Part shown: piece after piece, positions 5,730 through 11,679 of the stretch
How the letters are laid out: every line of letters begins with the position of its first letter
Numbering within the stretch: position 1 is the first letter of the stretch
From: a virus
Virus record (IMG/VR): IMGVR_UViG_3300034374_009254
Coordinates: 1 to 64,000 of that record
Reading direction: 5' to 3' (one strand)
Length of the DNA: 64,000 nucleotides
Translations under genes and position numbers: made by a program
Notes under the pieces: model-generated
What the model was told of the DNA's origin: nothing
The model's input: the letters and a program-made list of their open reading frames with translations, nothing else
Database searches by the model: none

Positions 5730-5996
5730 ATGAAAAAGGAAGACTTAGCAAATACACTGCGTGAATATGGGGATGCCATAATCACGTACAGAAGCGAAAA
5801 GTCCAATAAACTAAAATATAATGTTTGCACTTTAGACTTCTCTACCCCATATATTCAAACGAAGAAAAATAGAGCAAAAGAGTCCTCCGAAACGTTGCTT
5901 ACGTTTTGTTGGGACACAGACTCTTATCGCCTATTAAAACCTGCGAATATAACCAGTATCATCCCACTCTCTTCAGTTTTGAAGAACGAGAGGTAG
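5730..5996 (+). CDS. Conserved small phage protein (88 aa)
   Basis: Start at 5730 with TAGGAGTAATA upstream; the longer frame from 5643 runs through the terminator. The sequence contains the pattern TLDFSTPYIQTKKNRAKESS and TLLTFCWDTDSYRLLKPANI with a hydrophobic end (SIIPLSSVL), which I recall from uncharacterised small proteins of cyanophages and other marine phages. It looks like a small beta-barrel and may bind nucleic acid, but no function is known to me. Its end lies 2 bases before the PC4-like gene, so the two are a pair. Confidence 0.75.
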   Translation: MKKEDLANTLREYGDAIITYRSEKSNKLKYNVCTLDFSTPYIQTKKNRAKESSETLLTFCWDTDSYRLLKPANITSIIPLSSVLKNER

Positions 5997-5998
5997 AT

Positions 5999-6301
5999 AT
6001 GGAACTTTACGCGTCCCCAGAGCTTTACGAAAAAATCATTCATTACGATGAAGAAAAAGAAACGCAAGTAAGGCTAACAGTTGGAACCTTTAGAGGTGTA
6101 GAATATCTTCATTTACGCAAGTATTTTTTAAGTTTTGACGAAGAGTGGTGCCCTACACCAGATGGAATTGCATTTCCTTTAGACATGGATAATTCAAAAG
6201 AACTATTTAGAGGCTTAGTAGAAATATTAAGCCTAGCGGAAAGTAAAAAGATTATTCAAGAAGAATTTTCTGAACTTATCCAGGACATTTATATAAAATA
6301 A
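5999..6301 (+). CDS. PC4-like transcriptional coactivator / ssDNA-binding protein
   Basis: 100 residues. Residues 22-55 fit the PC4/p15 fold: VRLTVGTFRGVEYLHLRKYF, then an EEWCPTPDGIAFPLD strand, with a helical C-terminus (LFRGLVEILSLAESKKI). PC4-like proteins bind ssDNA or melted promoters as dimers, and phage and bacterial members are known. The start at 5999 is preceded by GAGAGGTAG. Coupled to the gene before it; the next promoter (P3) follows the stop immediately. A role in replication or transcription of melted DNA is inference from the family. Confidence 0.75.
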   Translation: MELYASPELYEKIIHYDEEKETQVRLTVGTFRGVEYLHLRKYFLSFDEEWCPTPDGIAFPLDMDNSKELFRGLVEILSLAESKKIIQEEFSELIQDIYIK

Positions 6302-6304
6302 TTC

Positions 6305-6333
6305 TTGACTTTTCTTTCTCTTTTCTGTATAAT
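6305..6333 (+). promoter_or_regulatory. Promoter P3 driving the ligase N-terminal gene
   Basis: TTGACT (6305-6310), 17-base spacer, TATAAT (6328-6333) followed by ATATG. The -35 begins 4 bases after the previous stop codon. No clear inverted repeat around this one. GAGTGAGGA (6343-6351) provides the ribosome-binding site of the next gene. Confidence 0.88.
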
Positions 6334-6357
6334 ATATGTTCTGAGTGAGGATAGTAA

Positions 6358-7305
6358 ATGAAAGATTTTATTGAAAAAGCAGCGTGTGCTTATTACTCTG
6401 GGTATCCTATTATTTCGGATGAAGAGTTTGACGCGATTGTTGCAAAGTACAACTACAATGCTGTTGGTCATCAGGTTACTGATGGTGTTCCGCATATGTT
6501 TCGTATGTACTCACTTCAAAAAGTTTTTAGCTTAGATGACATTCCTACTCCCAACTCAAAGTACATTCGTACTCCGAAGTTGGATGGCGCTGCTGTCTCT
6601 TTACTTTATGTAAATGGGCACTTCGCACTCGGATTGACACGAGGAGACGGTAATCTTGGCCGAGATATTACCCTCAAACTAGAAGAGCTGGTTCCTGTTA
6701 GTATCCCCATGAAGGGAGAAGTACAGATTACTGGCGAAGTAGTTTGTCCCTCGTCTGTCCCCAATGCTCGTAACGTCGCCTCGGGGTCGCTAAACCTCAA
6801 AGATATTCATGAATTTCGGGCAAGAGCCCGGGATTTAGTCTTTGTTGCTTACGACATGCAGTTTGAAAAAGACTACTCAAACTACATTGATGCTATGAAT
6901 GCATTGGCCCATGAAGGCTTTAATGTTGTTACTACCTTCGACCACTCTAACTATCCTACGGATGGTTGGGTGTACCGTATTAATGACCAGAAGTCTTTTC
7001 AAAAAATGGGATATACAGCTCATCACCCTCGCGGCGCTTTTGCTCTTAAAGAGCAGAAAGAGGGTGTACATACAGAATTGCTCGATGTTGTGTGGCAAGT
7101 TGGTAAATCAGGTGTAGTCAGCCCAGTTGCCATTCTTGATCCGGTCGAAGTGGAAGGTGCTCTCGTGAGCAGGGCAACTCTACACAACATTGAGTACATT
7201 CGCTCCCTAGAACTAGAAATAGGATGCACTGTCGAAGTAATTCGGAGTGGAGAAATTATACCTCGAATTTTAGGACGGGTAGACCTTCCAAAAAATAGTT
7301 CTTGA
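6358..7305 (+). CDS. ligA: NAD-dependent DNA ligase, N-terminal part (adenylation and OB domains)
   Basis: 315 residues covering domain Ia (YYSGYPIISDEEFDAIVAKY), the nucleotidyltransferase domain and the OB fold of bacterial-type LigA. The adenylated lysine is Lys74 in KLDGAAV; downstream are TRGDGNLGRDIT and ITGEVV, and ARNVASGSL motifs. The OB part ends GCTVEVIRSGEIIPRILG. The enzyme joins nicks using NAD+ to form ligase-AMP. The zinc finger, HhH and BRCT domains are absent here and are encoded by the next gene, a split also found in T5. It has its own promoter (P3). The -35 of the next promoter overlaps its last codons. Confidence 0.93.
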   Translation: MKDFIEKAACAYYSGYPIISDEEFDAIVAKYNYNAVGHQVTDGVPHMFRMYSLQKVFSLDDIPTPNSKYIRTPKLDGAAVSLLYVNGHFALGLTRGDGNLGRDITLKLEELVPVSIPMKGEVQITGEVVCPSSVPNARNVASGSLNLKDIHEFRARARDLVFVAYDMQFEKDYSNYIDAMNALAHEGFNVVTTFDHSNYPTDGWVYRINDQKSFQKMGYTAHHPRGAFALKEQKEGVHTELLDVVWQVGKSGVVSPVAILDPVEVEGALVSRATLHNIEYIRSLELEIGCTVEVIRSGEIIPRILGRVDLPKNSS

Positions 7306-7330
7306 CTTTTATCTCATATTTTCGTATAAT
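7302..7330 (+). promoter_or_regulatory. Promoter P4 between the two ligase genes
   Basis: TTGACT (7302-7307), 17-base spacer, TATAAT (7325-7330). TAGTTCT (7296-7302) is complementary to AGAACTA (7348-7354), but the 45-base loop makes this pairing less convincing than at P1 and P2. CGGAGA (7345-7350) lies ahead of the ATG at 7358. Confidence 0.88.
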
Positions 7331-7357
7331 ATATTTAACTTTTTCGGAGAACTAAAA

Positions 7358-8137
7358 ATGTTCATAGAGATTGTGCCCCCTACGGACTGTCCGTCCTGCG
7401 GGTCTGCGCTTCAGTGGATAAATCACATCTTATATTGTAAGAGTGAGTCATGTGAAGCTCAAAAATCAAAGAAAATTGAACATTTTGCAAAAACTCTGAA
7501 GATTAAGGGCTTAGGCCCTGCCGCTATCGAGAAACTAGAGGTTGAAGATTTTGACGAAATATATTCTATCTCTTTAGAGTATATTTGCGATCGTCTAGGA
7601 GATAAATTGGGTACTAAACTGTACAAAGAAATAAAAAACTCGGCTTCTGCCCCTCTTGATATGGTACTCCCTGCTTTTGGTATTCCCCTAATCGGAAAAA
7701 CGGCAACGAAGAAGCTGTCTGAGACTATTAAATCTATTACTGAAATTACACCAGACACTTGTACGCGTGCCGGATTGGGCCCAAAAGCTACCGAGAGCCT
7801 ATGCAATTGGCTAGATAGACACTTTTATTGCTTTTATGACGGTGCGCTACCGTTTGATATGAAGTTCAAAGAAAGTAGTCCTGGCCTTAAAGTTGCAGGC
7901 GTTGTTTGCATTAGTGGACGTTTGAAGAGTTTCAAAACTAAAGCTGATGCAACTGAAGCATTGTCAGAAGCAGGTTTTATAGTAAAACCTAATTTGACTA
8001 AAGATGTGACAATTCTTGTGAACGAAAGTGGTATTGAATCGTCAAAAACTAAACAAGCCAGCCAGTCTGGTATAACTATCATTACAGATTTACAATCTTT
8101 TTTGGAGAAAAAATATGGCACTTCCCAAGTGGACTGA
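7358..8137 (+). CDS. ligB: NAD-dependent DNA ligase, C-terminal part (Zn finger, HhH, BRCT)
   Basis: 259 residues. A four-Cys zinc finger (Cys11, Cys14, Cys27, Cys32) is followed by helix-hairpin-helix repeats (LKIKGLGPAAIEKLEVEDF, FGIPLIGKTATKKLSE, RAGLGPKATESL). A BRCT domain covers about residues 185-255 (VAGVVCISGRLKSFKTKADA). These are the DNA-clamping and product-release modules missing from the gene at 6358, so the two products most likely work as a heterodimeric ligase. The separate promoter between the halves means the subunits can be made in unequal amounts. It overlaps the next gene by 23 bases. Confidence 0.9.
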   Translation: MFIEIVPPTDCPSCGSALQWINHILYCKSESCEAQKSKKIEHFAKTLKIKGLGPAAIEKLEVEDFDEIYSISLEYICDRLGDKLGTKLYKEIKNSASAPLDMVLPAFGIPLIGKTATKKLSETIKSITEITPDTCTRAGLGPKATESLCNWLDRHFYCFYDGALPFDMKFKESSPGLKVAGVVCISGRLKSFKTKADATEALSEAGFIVKPNLTKDVTILVNESGIESSKTKQASQSGITIITDLQSFLEKKYGTSQVD

Positions 8138-8840
8138 TGAGCGTACTGCAGAACTCACCTCTTTTGTAGGTAATGAGTCTCCAGTATCTCAAGAAACTGT
8201 AGCAGAAGCTGCGGACCGTCTCGAAACTTCGACTCGTTCTGTATCTTCTAAGCTGCGTAAAATGGGCTTTGAAGTAGAGCTGGCATCTGCCCGCGCTTCC
8301 AAGTCTTTCACTGAAGCTCAAGAATCAACTCTCGTTGCTTTCTTGGAGTCAAACAGTGGTGAGTATACTTATGCTCAAATCGCTGACCATTTTGAAAATG
8401 GCGCGTTCTCTGCCAAGCAACTGCAAGGCAAAATTCTTTCTATGGAGCTTACCGCTCATGTCAAGCCTGCTCCCAAGGTGGAGTCAGTTAAGACTTACTC
8501 AGATGCCGAAGAAGCAACTTTTGTTTCTATGGTAAATGATGGCAAGTTCGTAGAAGAGATCGCTGAAGCTCTCGGCCGTTCTGTTAACAGCATTCGTGGT
8601 AAGGCTTTGAGCCTTCTTCGTTCTGGTGACATTGACGCTATTCCGCGTCAAGAGACTACTAAGGGTTCTGCGAAAGCTGATCCTTTTGAAGACTTGGGCG
8701 ACATCTCTGCCATGACGGTAGAGGCCATTGCCGAAGCTATTGGCAAAACTGCTCGCGGTGTTAAGACTATGCTGACTCGTCGTGGTTTGGCTGCTGCCGA
8801 CTATGACGGTGCTGCAAAAGCTGCAAAAGCCGCAGAGTAA
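8115..8840 (+). CDS. D5-like DNA-binding protein with repeated HTH units
   Basis: 241 residues made of about four related units. Examples are AEAADRLETSTRSVSSKLRKMGFEV (in part), an ESNSGEYTYAQIADHFENGAF unit, VEEIAEALGRSVNSIRGKAL and VEAIAEAIGKTARGVKTML. Each looks like a SANT/HTH-type helical triplet ending in a basic recognition helix. The opening MALPKWTDERTAEL resembles T5 D5, an abundant early DNA-binding protein implicated in control of replication and late transcription. The C-terminal tail is Ala/Lys-rich. The ATG follows TTGGAGAAAAAAT and overlaps ligB. It ends the operon at a strong terminator. Confidence 0.75.
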   Translation: MALPKWTDERTAELTSFVGNESPVSQETVAEAADRLETSTRSVSSKLRKMGFEVELASARASKSFTEAQESTLVAFLESNSGEYTYAQIADHFENGAFSAKQLQGKILSMELTAHVKPAPKVESVKTYSDAEEATFVSMVNDGKFVEEIAEALGRSVNSIRGKALSLLRSGDIDAIPRQETTKGSAKADPFEDLGDISAMTVEAIAEAIGKTARGVKTMLTRRGLAAADYDGAAKAAKAAE

Positions 8841-8857
8841 AACCTATTTATAGGTGA

Positions 8858-8886
8858 GCTGGCTTTCTTAGGAAGGCCAGCTTTTT
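8858..8886 (+). terminator. Rho-independent terminator after the D5-like gene
   Basis: A 9-bp stem GCTGGCTTT/AAGGCCAGC (one T-G pair), 6-base loop, then TTTTT. It closes the ligB/D5-like operon. No promoter is visible between it and the helicase start at 8909, so the helicase depends on read-through or on an unseen promoter. Confidence 0.88.
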
Positions 8887-8908
8887 CGTGTTCGTTGGGG
8901 AGATATAG

Positions 8909-10261
8909 TTGAACGTCGCTAGTGCGCTCATTAAGCAAATTATTACGCTTCAGGATTTTGAAACCTGGAGTTATGTGCGTAAGCACTATTTGCCAAAAGA
9001 GTATCACACTATATTTTCCGTAGTAGATAAGCACTGTGAAACTTACCACAAACTCCCATCACTTGACGAACTTAAATTATCTACAAGAGACACAAATACT
9101 CTTGATAAGATATATGCTATTGAAAGTGTAGAGGTTGATACCGACCCCTACATTCTTCTACAGTATCTAAAGAATGAATTCACTCAGAAGGAAATTTTGA
9201 GCGAACTTGATGATTATGTAGAAAATTCAATATCTTTTGAAGATGCAGAAGAGAGTGTACAACACCTTCATGACATCATTATTCGAGTCGAAGAAAAAGT
9301 AGAACTCGAAGAGCCTCAGGAAAGTATGCAACGTATTTCTCTGTTTGAGGCAGAAGAAGAACTTGGAAAGTACCTGCGCCTCGGTTTGAATACTCGATAC
9401 GACGATCAAATCCAATTCTCCCCTCGGGATTTGATTTTAGTAGGAGGTCGCCGAGGCGCAGGGAAATCCCTTACCTGTGCAAATATAGCCAACTCTGTAT
9501 ATGAAAGTGGTAAATCTGCTTTATACTTTACTATTGAAATGGACTCCAGGTCTATTCTTCAACGACAGTGCTCAATTGCTACAGGAGTACCTCAAGGTAG
9601 GCTCAGGTCTAAAAATTTAAATGTAAGTGAGTGGGAACGAGTAGCCGAATGGTGGGCAGGTCGTTTTACTCGCGGTCAAGAGCTTCTTTCAGAGTATCGA
9701 GAACATAGAAAGTTTGAAGATTTTCATAAAAGACTTACTACAACGTGTGAGCTAGATCCTAAGAGACAGCTTGATGTTATTTATGATCCTTCTCTTACTC
9801 TTGGTAAGATTCGGACAGAAGTTGAGATGAAAGTTAAATCTTCTATGGATATTGGTGTAGTTATTGTTGACTATATTAACCAAGTAAAAAGATCTAATAT
9901 ACCTTCGAGAGGCGGACAATACGATTGGACTGAACAAATAGAAGTTAGTAAAGCTTTAAAATCAATGGCACAAGAGTATAAAATACCTTTCTTCTCTCCG
10001 TATCAAACAGATGCAACAGGAGAAGCAAGATTTGCAAAAGGTATTCTTGATGCAGCAGATGCAGCATTTGCTCTTGAACCTTGGAACCACGAAGATGGTT
10101 GTGTAACTTTTAAATGTGTAAAAATAAGAAACAATGAGCCTATAGATTTTACTTCTACGATGGACTGGCAGACCCTCAAAATGGGGCCAGAAAGTGCTCT
10201 TACGCCGGATCAAAGAGAGGCATCTGAGCATAAAACCGGAGAAGAAATCCAAGATATCTAA
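8909..10261 (+). CDS. DnaB-like replicative helicase
   Basis: 450 residues, RecA-fold helicase that unwinds DNA 5'-3' ahead of the replisome. Walker A is GGRRGAGKS (179-187), Walker B is GVVIVDYINQV (Asp321), and the helicase motif YFTIEMDSRSILQR resembles DnaB motif H1a. A late KCVKIRNNEP is typical of the DnaB C-terminal strand. The first 150 residues are a helical N-terminal domain without DnaB-N similarity that I can see. The TTG start is placed by GGGGAG (8897-8902). It starts a replication run continued after P5 with primase and polymerase. Nothing here suggests an attached primase domain. Confidence 0.88.
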   Translation: MNVASALIKQIITLQDFETWSYVRKHYLPKEYHTIFSVVDKHCETYHKLPSLDELKLSTRDTNTLDKIYAIESVEVDTDPYILLQYLKNEFTQKEILSELDDYVENSISFEDAEESVQHLHDIIIRVEEKVELEEPQESMQRISLFEAEEELGKYLRLGLNTRYDDQIQFSPRDLILVGGRRGAGKSLTCANIANSVYESGKSALYFTIEMDSRSILQRQCSIATGVPQGRLRSKNLNVSEWERVAEWWAGRFTRGQELLSEYREHRKFEDFHKRLTTTCELDPKRQLDVIYDPSLTLGKIRTEVEMKVKSSMDIGVVIVDYINQVKRSNIPSRGGQYDWTEQIEVSKALKSMAQEYKIPFFSPYQTDATGEARFAKGILDAADAAFALEPWNHEDGCVTFKCVKIRNNEPIDFTSTMDWQTLKMGPESALTPDQREASEHKTGEEIQDI

Positions 10262-10270
10262 AAATAATTC

Positions 10271-10299
10271 TTGACACTCCCGCTGAATTGTAGTATAAT
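10271..10299 (+). promoter_or_regulatory. Promoter P5, full-consensus -35, nested in a terminator hairpin
   Basis: TTGACA (10271-10276), 17-base spacer, TATAAT (10294-10299): both hexamers are perfect sigma-70 consensus. The left arm of the terminator hairpin described next overlaps its spacer. Confidence 0.92.
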
Positions 10300-10324
10300 A
10301 TATACTTCATTGCGGGAGTTTTTT
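10276..10324 (+). terminator. Terminator-like hairpin enclosing promoter P5
   Basis: ACTCCCGC (10276-10283) pairs with GCGGGAGT (10312-10319) across a 28-base loop holding the -10 and the start site, followed by TTTTT (10320-10324). RNA from the upstream helicase gene could fold it and terminate. RNA started at P5 (about 10306) lacks the left arm and could not. Confidence 0.6.
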
Positions 10325-10328
10325 ATTT

Positions 10329-10622
10329 ATGGGAATGATATATGGTTCAATTAGACACACCACATCTGGCAGAGTTAAGAAGAAAGTTCAAAGAAGAGCT
10401 AAGAGAGTTATGCGGGCGGTTTCCGTTGACTCTACAGAGCCTTTCCGACGATCCACTCCTGAGTACCCAAGCGGCTCCGATACAGTTGGAGTTGCCGCTC
10501 GAGTGGAATCGCCACGTTACACCGGAACACTTGTTAAAGGTATCGGAACCATGCACAAATCAAACGCAGTCCCCATCATCAATGAAGAAGAAATGAAAGA
10601 TATTGCAAGGATGAGAAGATAA
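10329..10622 (+). CDS. Conserved small basic phage protein (MHKSNAVPI motif)
   Basis: 97 residues, strongly basic (VKKKVQRRAKRVMR), with YPSGSDTVGVAARV, YTGTLVKGIGTMHKSNAVPI and NEEEMKDIARMRR. This C-terminal pattern is familiar from uncharacterised short proteins of many marine and enteric phages. It is the first gene after P5. A competing frame at 10342-10596 is rejected for lack of any such pattern. Its stop overlaps the next start (TAATG). A nucleic-acid-binding role is suggested only by its charge. Confidence 0.75.
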   Translation: MGMIYGSIRHTTSGRVKKKVQRRAKRVMRAVSVDSTEPFRRSTPEYPSGSDTVGVAARVESPRYTGTLVKGIGTMHKSNAVPIINEEEMKDIARMRR

Positions 10623-10852
10623 TGCACGACGCACTTATAGAACATTGGAAAACTCCAGACACTTGCCCCCATTGTGGAGAACATCTAGTTGGTGATGGAT
10701 ATAGCAATGGGGATCCTGTAAGATGTCCCAATGCTTTAGAAGAAGATTGGTGGTATTCTGAGCCCGATAGTGGCCCTTGGTATTGTAATGAAGATAATTA
10801 CGATGAGCCATCAGAGTATGATGAGTGGCAAAGCTATGACCCGGATTGTTAA
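10622..10852 (+). CDS. Small acidic zinc-ribbon-like protein
   Basis: 76 residues. CPHC near residue 15, with Cys at about 35 and 54, gives a partial zinc-ribbon look (TCPHCGEHLVGDGYSNGD). The C-terminal half is very acidic and aromatic (EEDWWYSEPDSGPWYCNEDN, then SEYDEWQSYDPD). It starts by TAATG overlap after the preceding gene and ends in a TAATG overlap with the primase gene, so it is coupled to replication genes. Acidic DNA-mimic behaviour is possible but purely inferred. Confidence 0.65.
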   Translation: MHDALIEHWKTPDTCPHCGEHLVGDGYSNGDPVRCPNALEEDWWYSEPDSGPWYCNEDNYDEPSEYDEWQSYDPDC

Positions 10853-11679
10853 TGATTGTAGAAGATTTATTACAGGATAAAAAAATTCCTTACTATGCAA
10901 AAGGTAAGGATTTTCTTGTTAGCTGTTTAAACCTAGAGCATGACGATTCTAATCCTAGTATGAGAATCGACCAGATTACAGGAATATTTAATTGTTTTTC
11001 TTGCGGGTTTAAAGGTAATTTATTTTATCATTTTGGAGAGAAAGCAAATCAGCTACAGCTACGTCGAGAAAATTTAAAGAAAAAAATAAGACAAAAAATG
11101 GCAGAAGGCGCAGGTCTTTCTATGCCTTCTGGTTATTTACCGTACTCTGGCAATTGGAGAGGTATAAAGCCTGAAACATACAATGCATTTGGCGCATTTA
11201 CTCACCATGAAAAAGATCACATAGGAAGAGTAGTATTTCCAATAAAAGATATTGGAGGAAGAGTAGTTGCTTTTAATGGTAGGCATATGTCAGGAGGAGT
11301 ACCTAAATATATGATTACTCCAAGAGGCGCAAAAATGCCTTTATTTCCTACAGTTAAAGCATTGAAAAATACAGTAATTCTTGTAGAAGGTATTTATGAT
11401 GCAATTAATTTGCATGATAAAGGCTTAACTAATGCTATATGTTGCTTTGGTACAAATAATATTAATGAAGAAAAGCTAGGTTTATTAACCCTGCAAGGAG
11501 TTACAAACATTGACATCTTTTTCGATGGAGATGAAGCAGGACAGAAAGCTGCAGAAAAAGTAAAAGATATGTGCGAGAAAATTGATCTCATACCCAGAAA
11601 TATTTATTTAGAAAATACAGACCCTGGGGCACTTGTTGAATCTCAAGTTGAAAAGTTAAAAAGGAGATTATATGGCTAA
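10852..11679 (+). CDS. DNA primase (zinc finger plus TOPRIM)
   Basis: 275 residues, shorter than DnaG but complete for a phage primase that makes RNA primers for lagging-strand synthesis. The CHC2-type zinc-binding part has Cys25, His30, Cys48 and Cys51 (FNCFSCGFKGN). A central catalytic stretch resembles DnaG (RVVFPIKDIGGRVVAFNGRH). The TOPRIM fold gives ILVEGIYDAINL with the metal Glu, then FFDGDEAGQKAAEK with the Asp-x-Asp pair. No helicase domain is attached; the helicase is separate at 8909. The start at 10852 is a TAATG overlap. It overlaps the polymerase start by 8 bases. Confidence 0.9.
   Translation: MIVEDLLQDKKIPYYAKGKDFLVSCLNLEHDDSNPSMRIDQITGIFNCFSCGFKGNLFYHFGEKANQLQLRRENLKKKIRQKMAEGAGLSMPSGYLPYSGNWRGIKPETYNAFGAFTHHEKDHIGRVVFPIKDIGGRVVAFNGRHMSGGVPKYMITPRGAKMPLFPTVKALKNTVILVEGIYDAINLHDKGLTNAICCFGTNNINEEKLGLLTLQGVTNIDIFFDGDEAGQKAAEKVKDMCEKIDLIPRNIYLENTDPGALVESQVEKLKRRLYG

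Noticed and set aside
10342-10596. Alternative 84-aa frame overlapping the basic protein gene
   Set aside because: The frame at 10329-10622 has the recognisable MHKSNAVPI pattern and couples to the next gene by TAATG; the other frame is a shadow.
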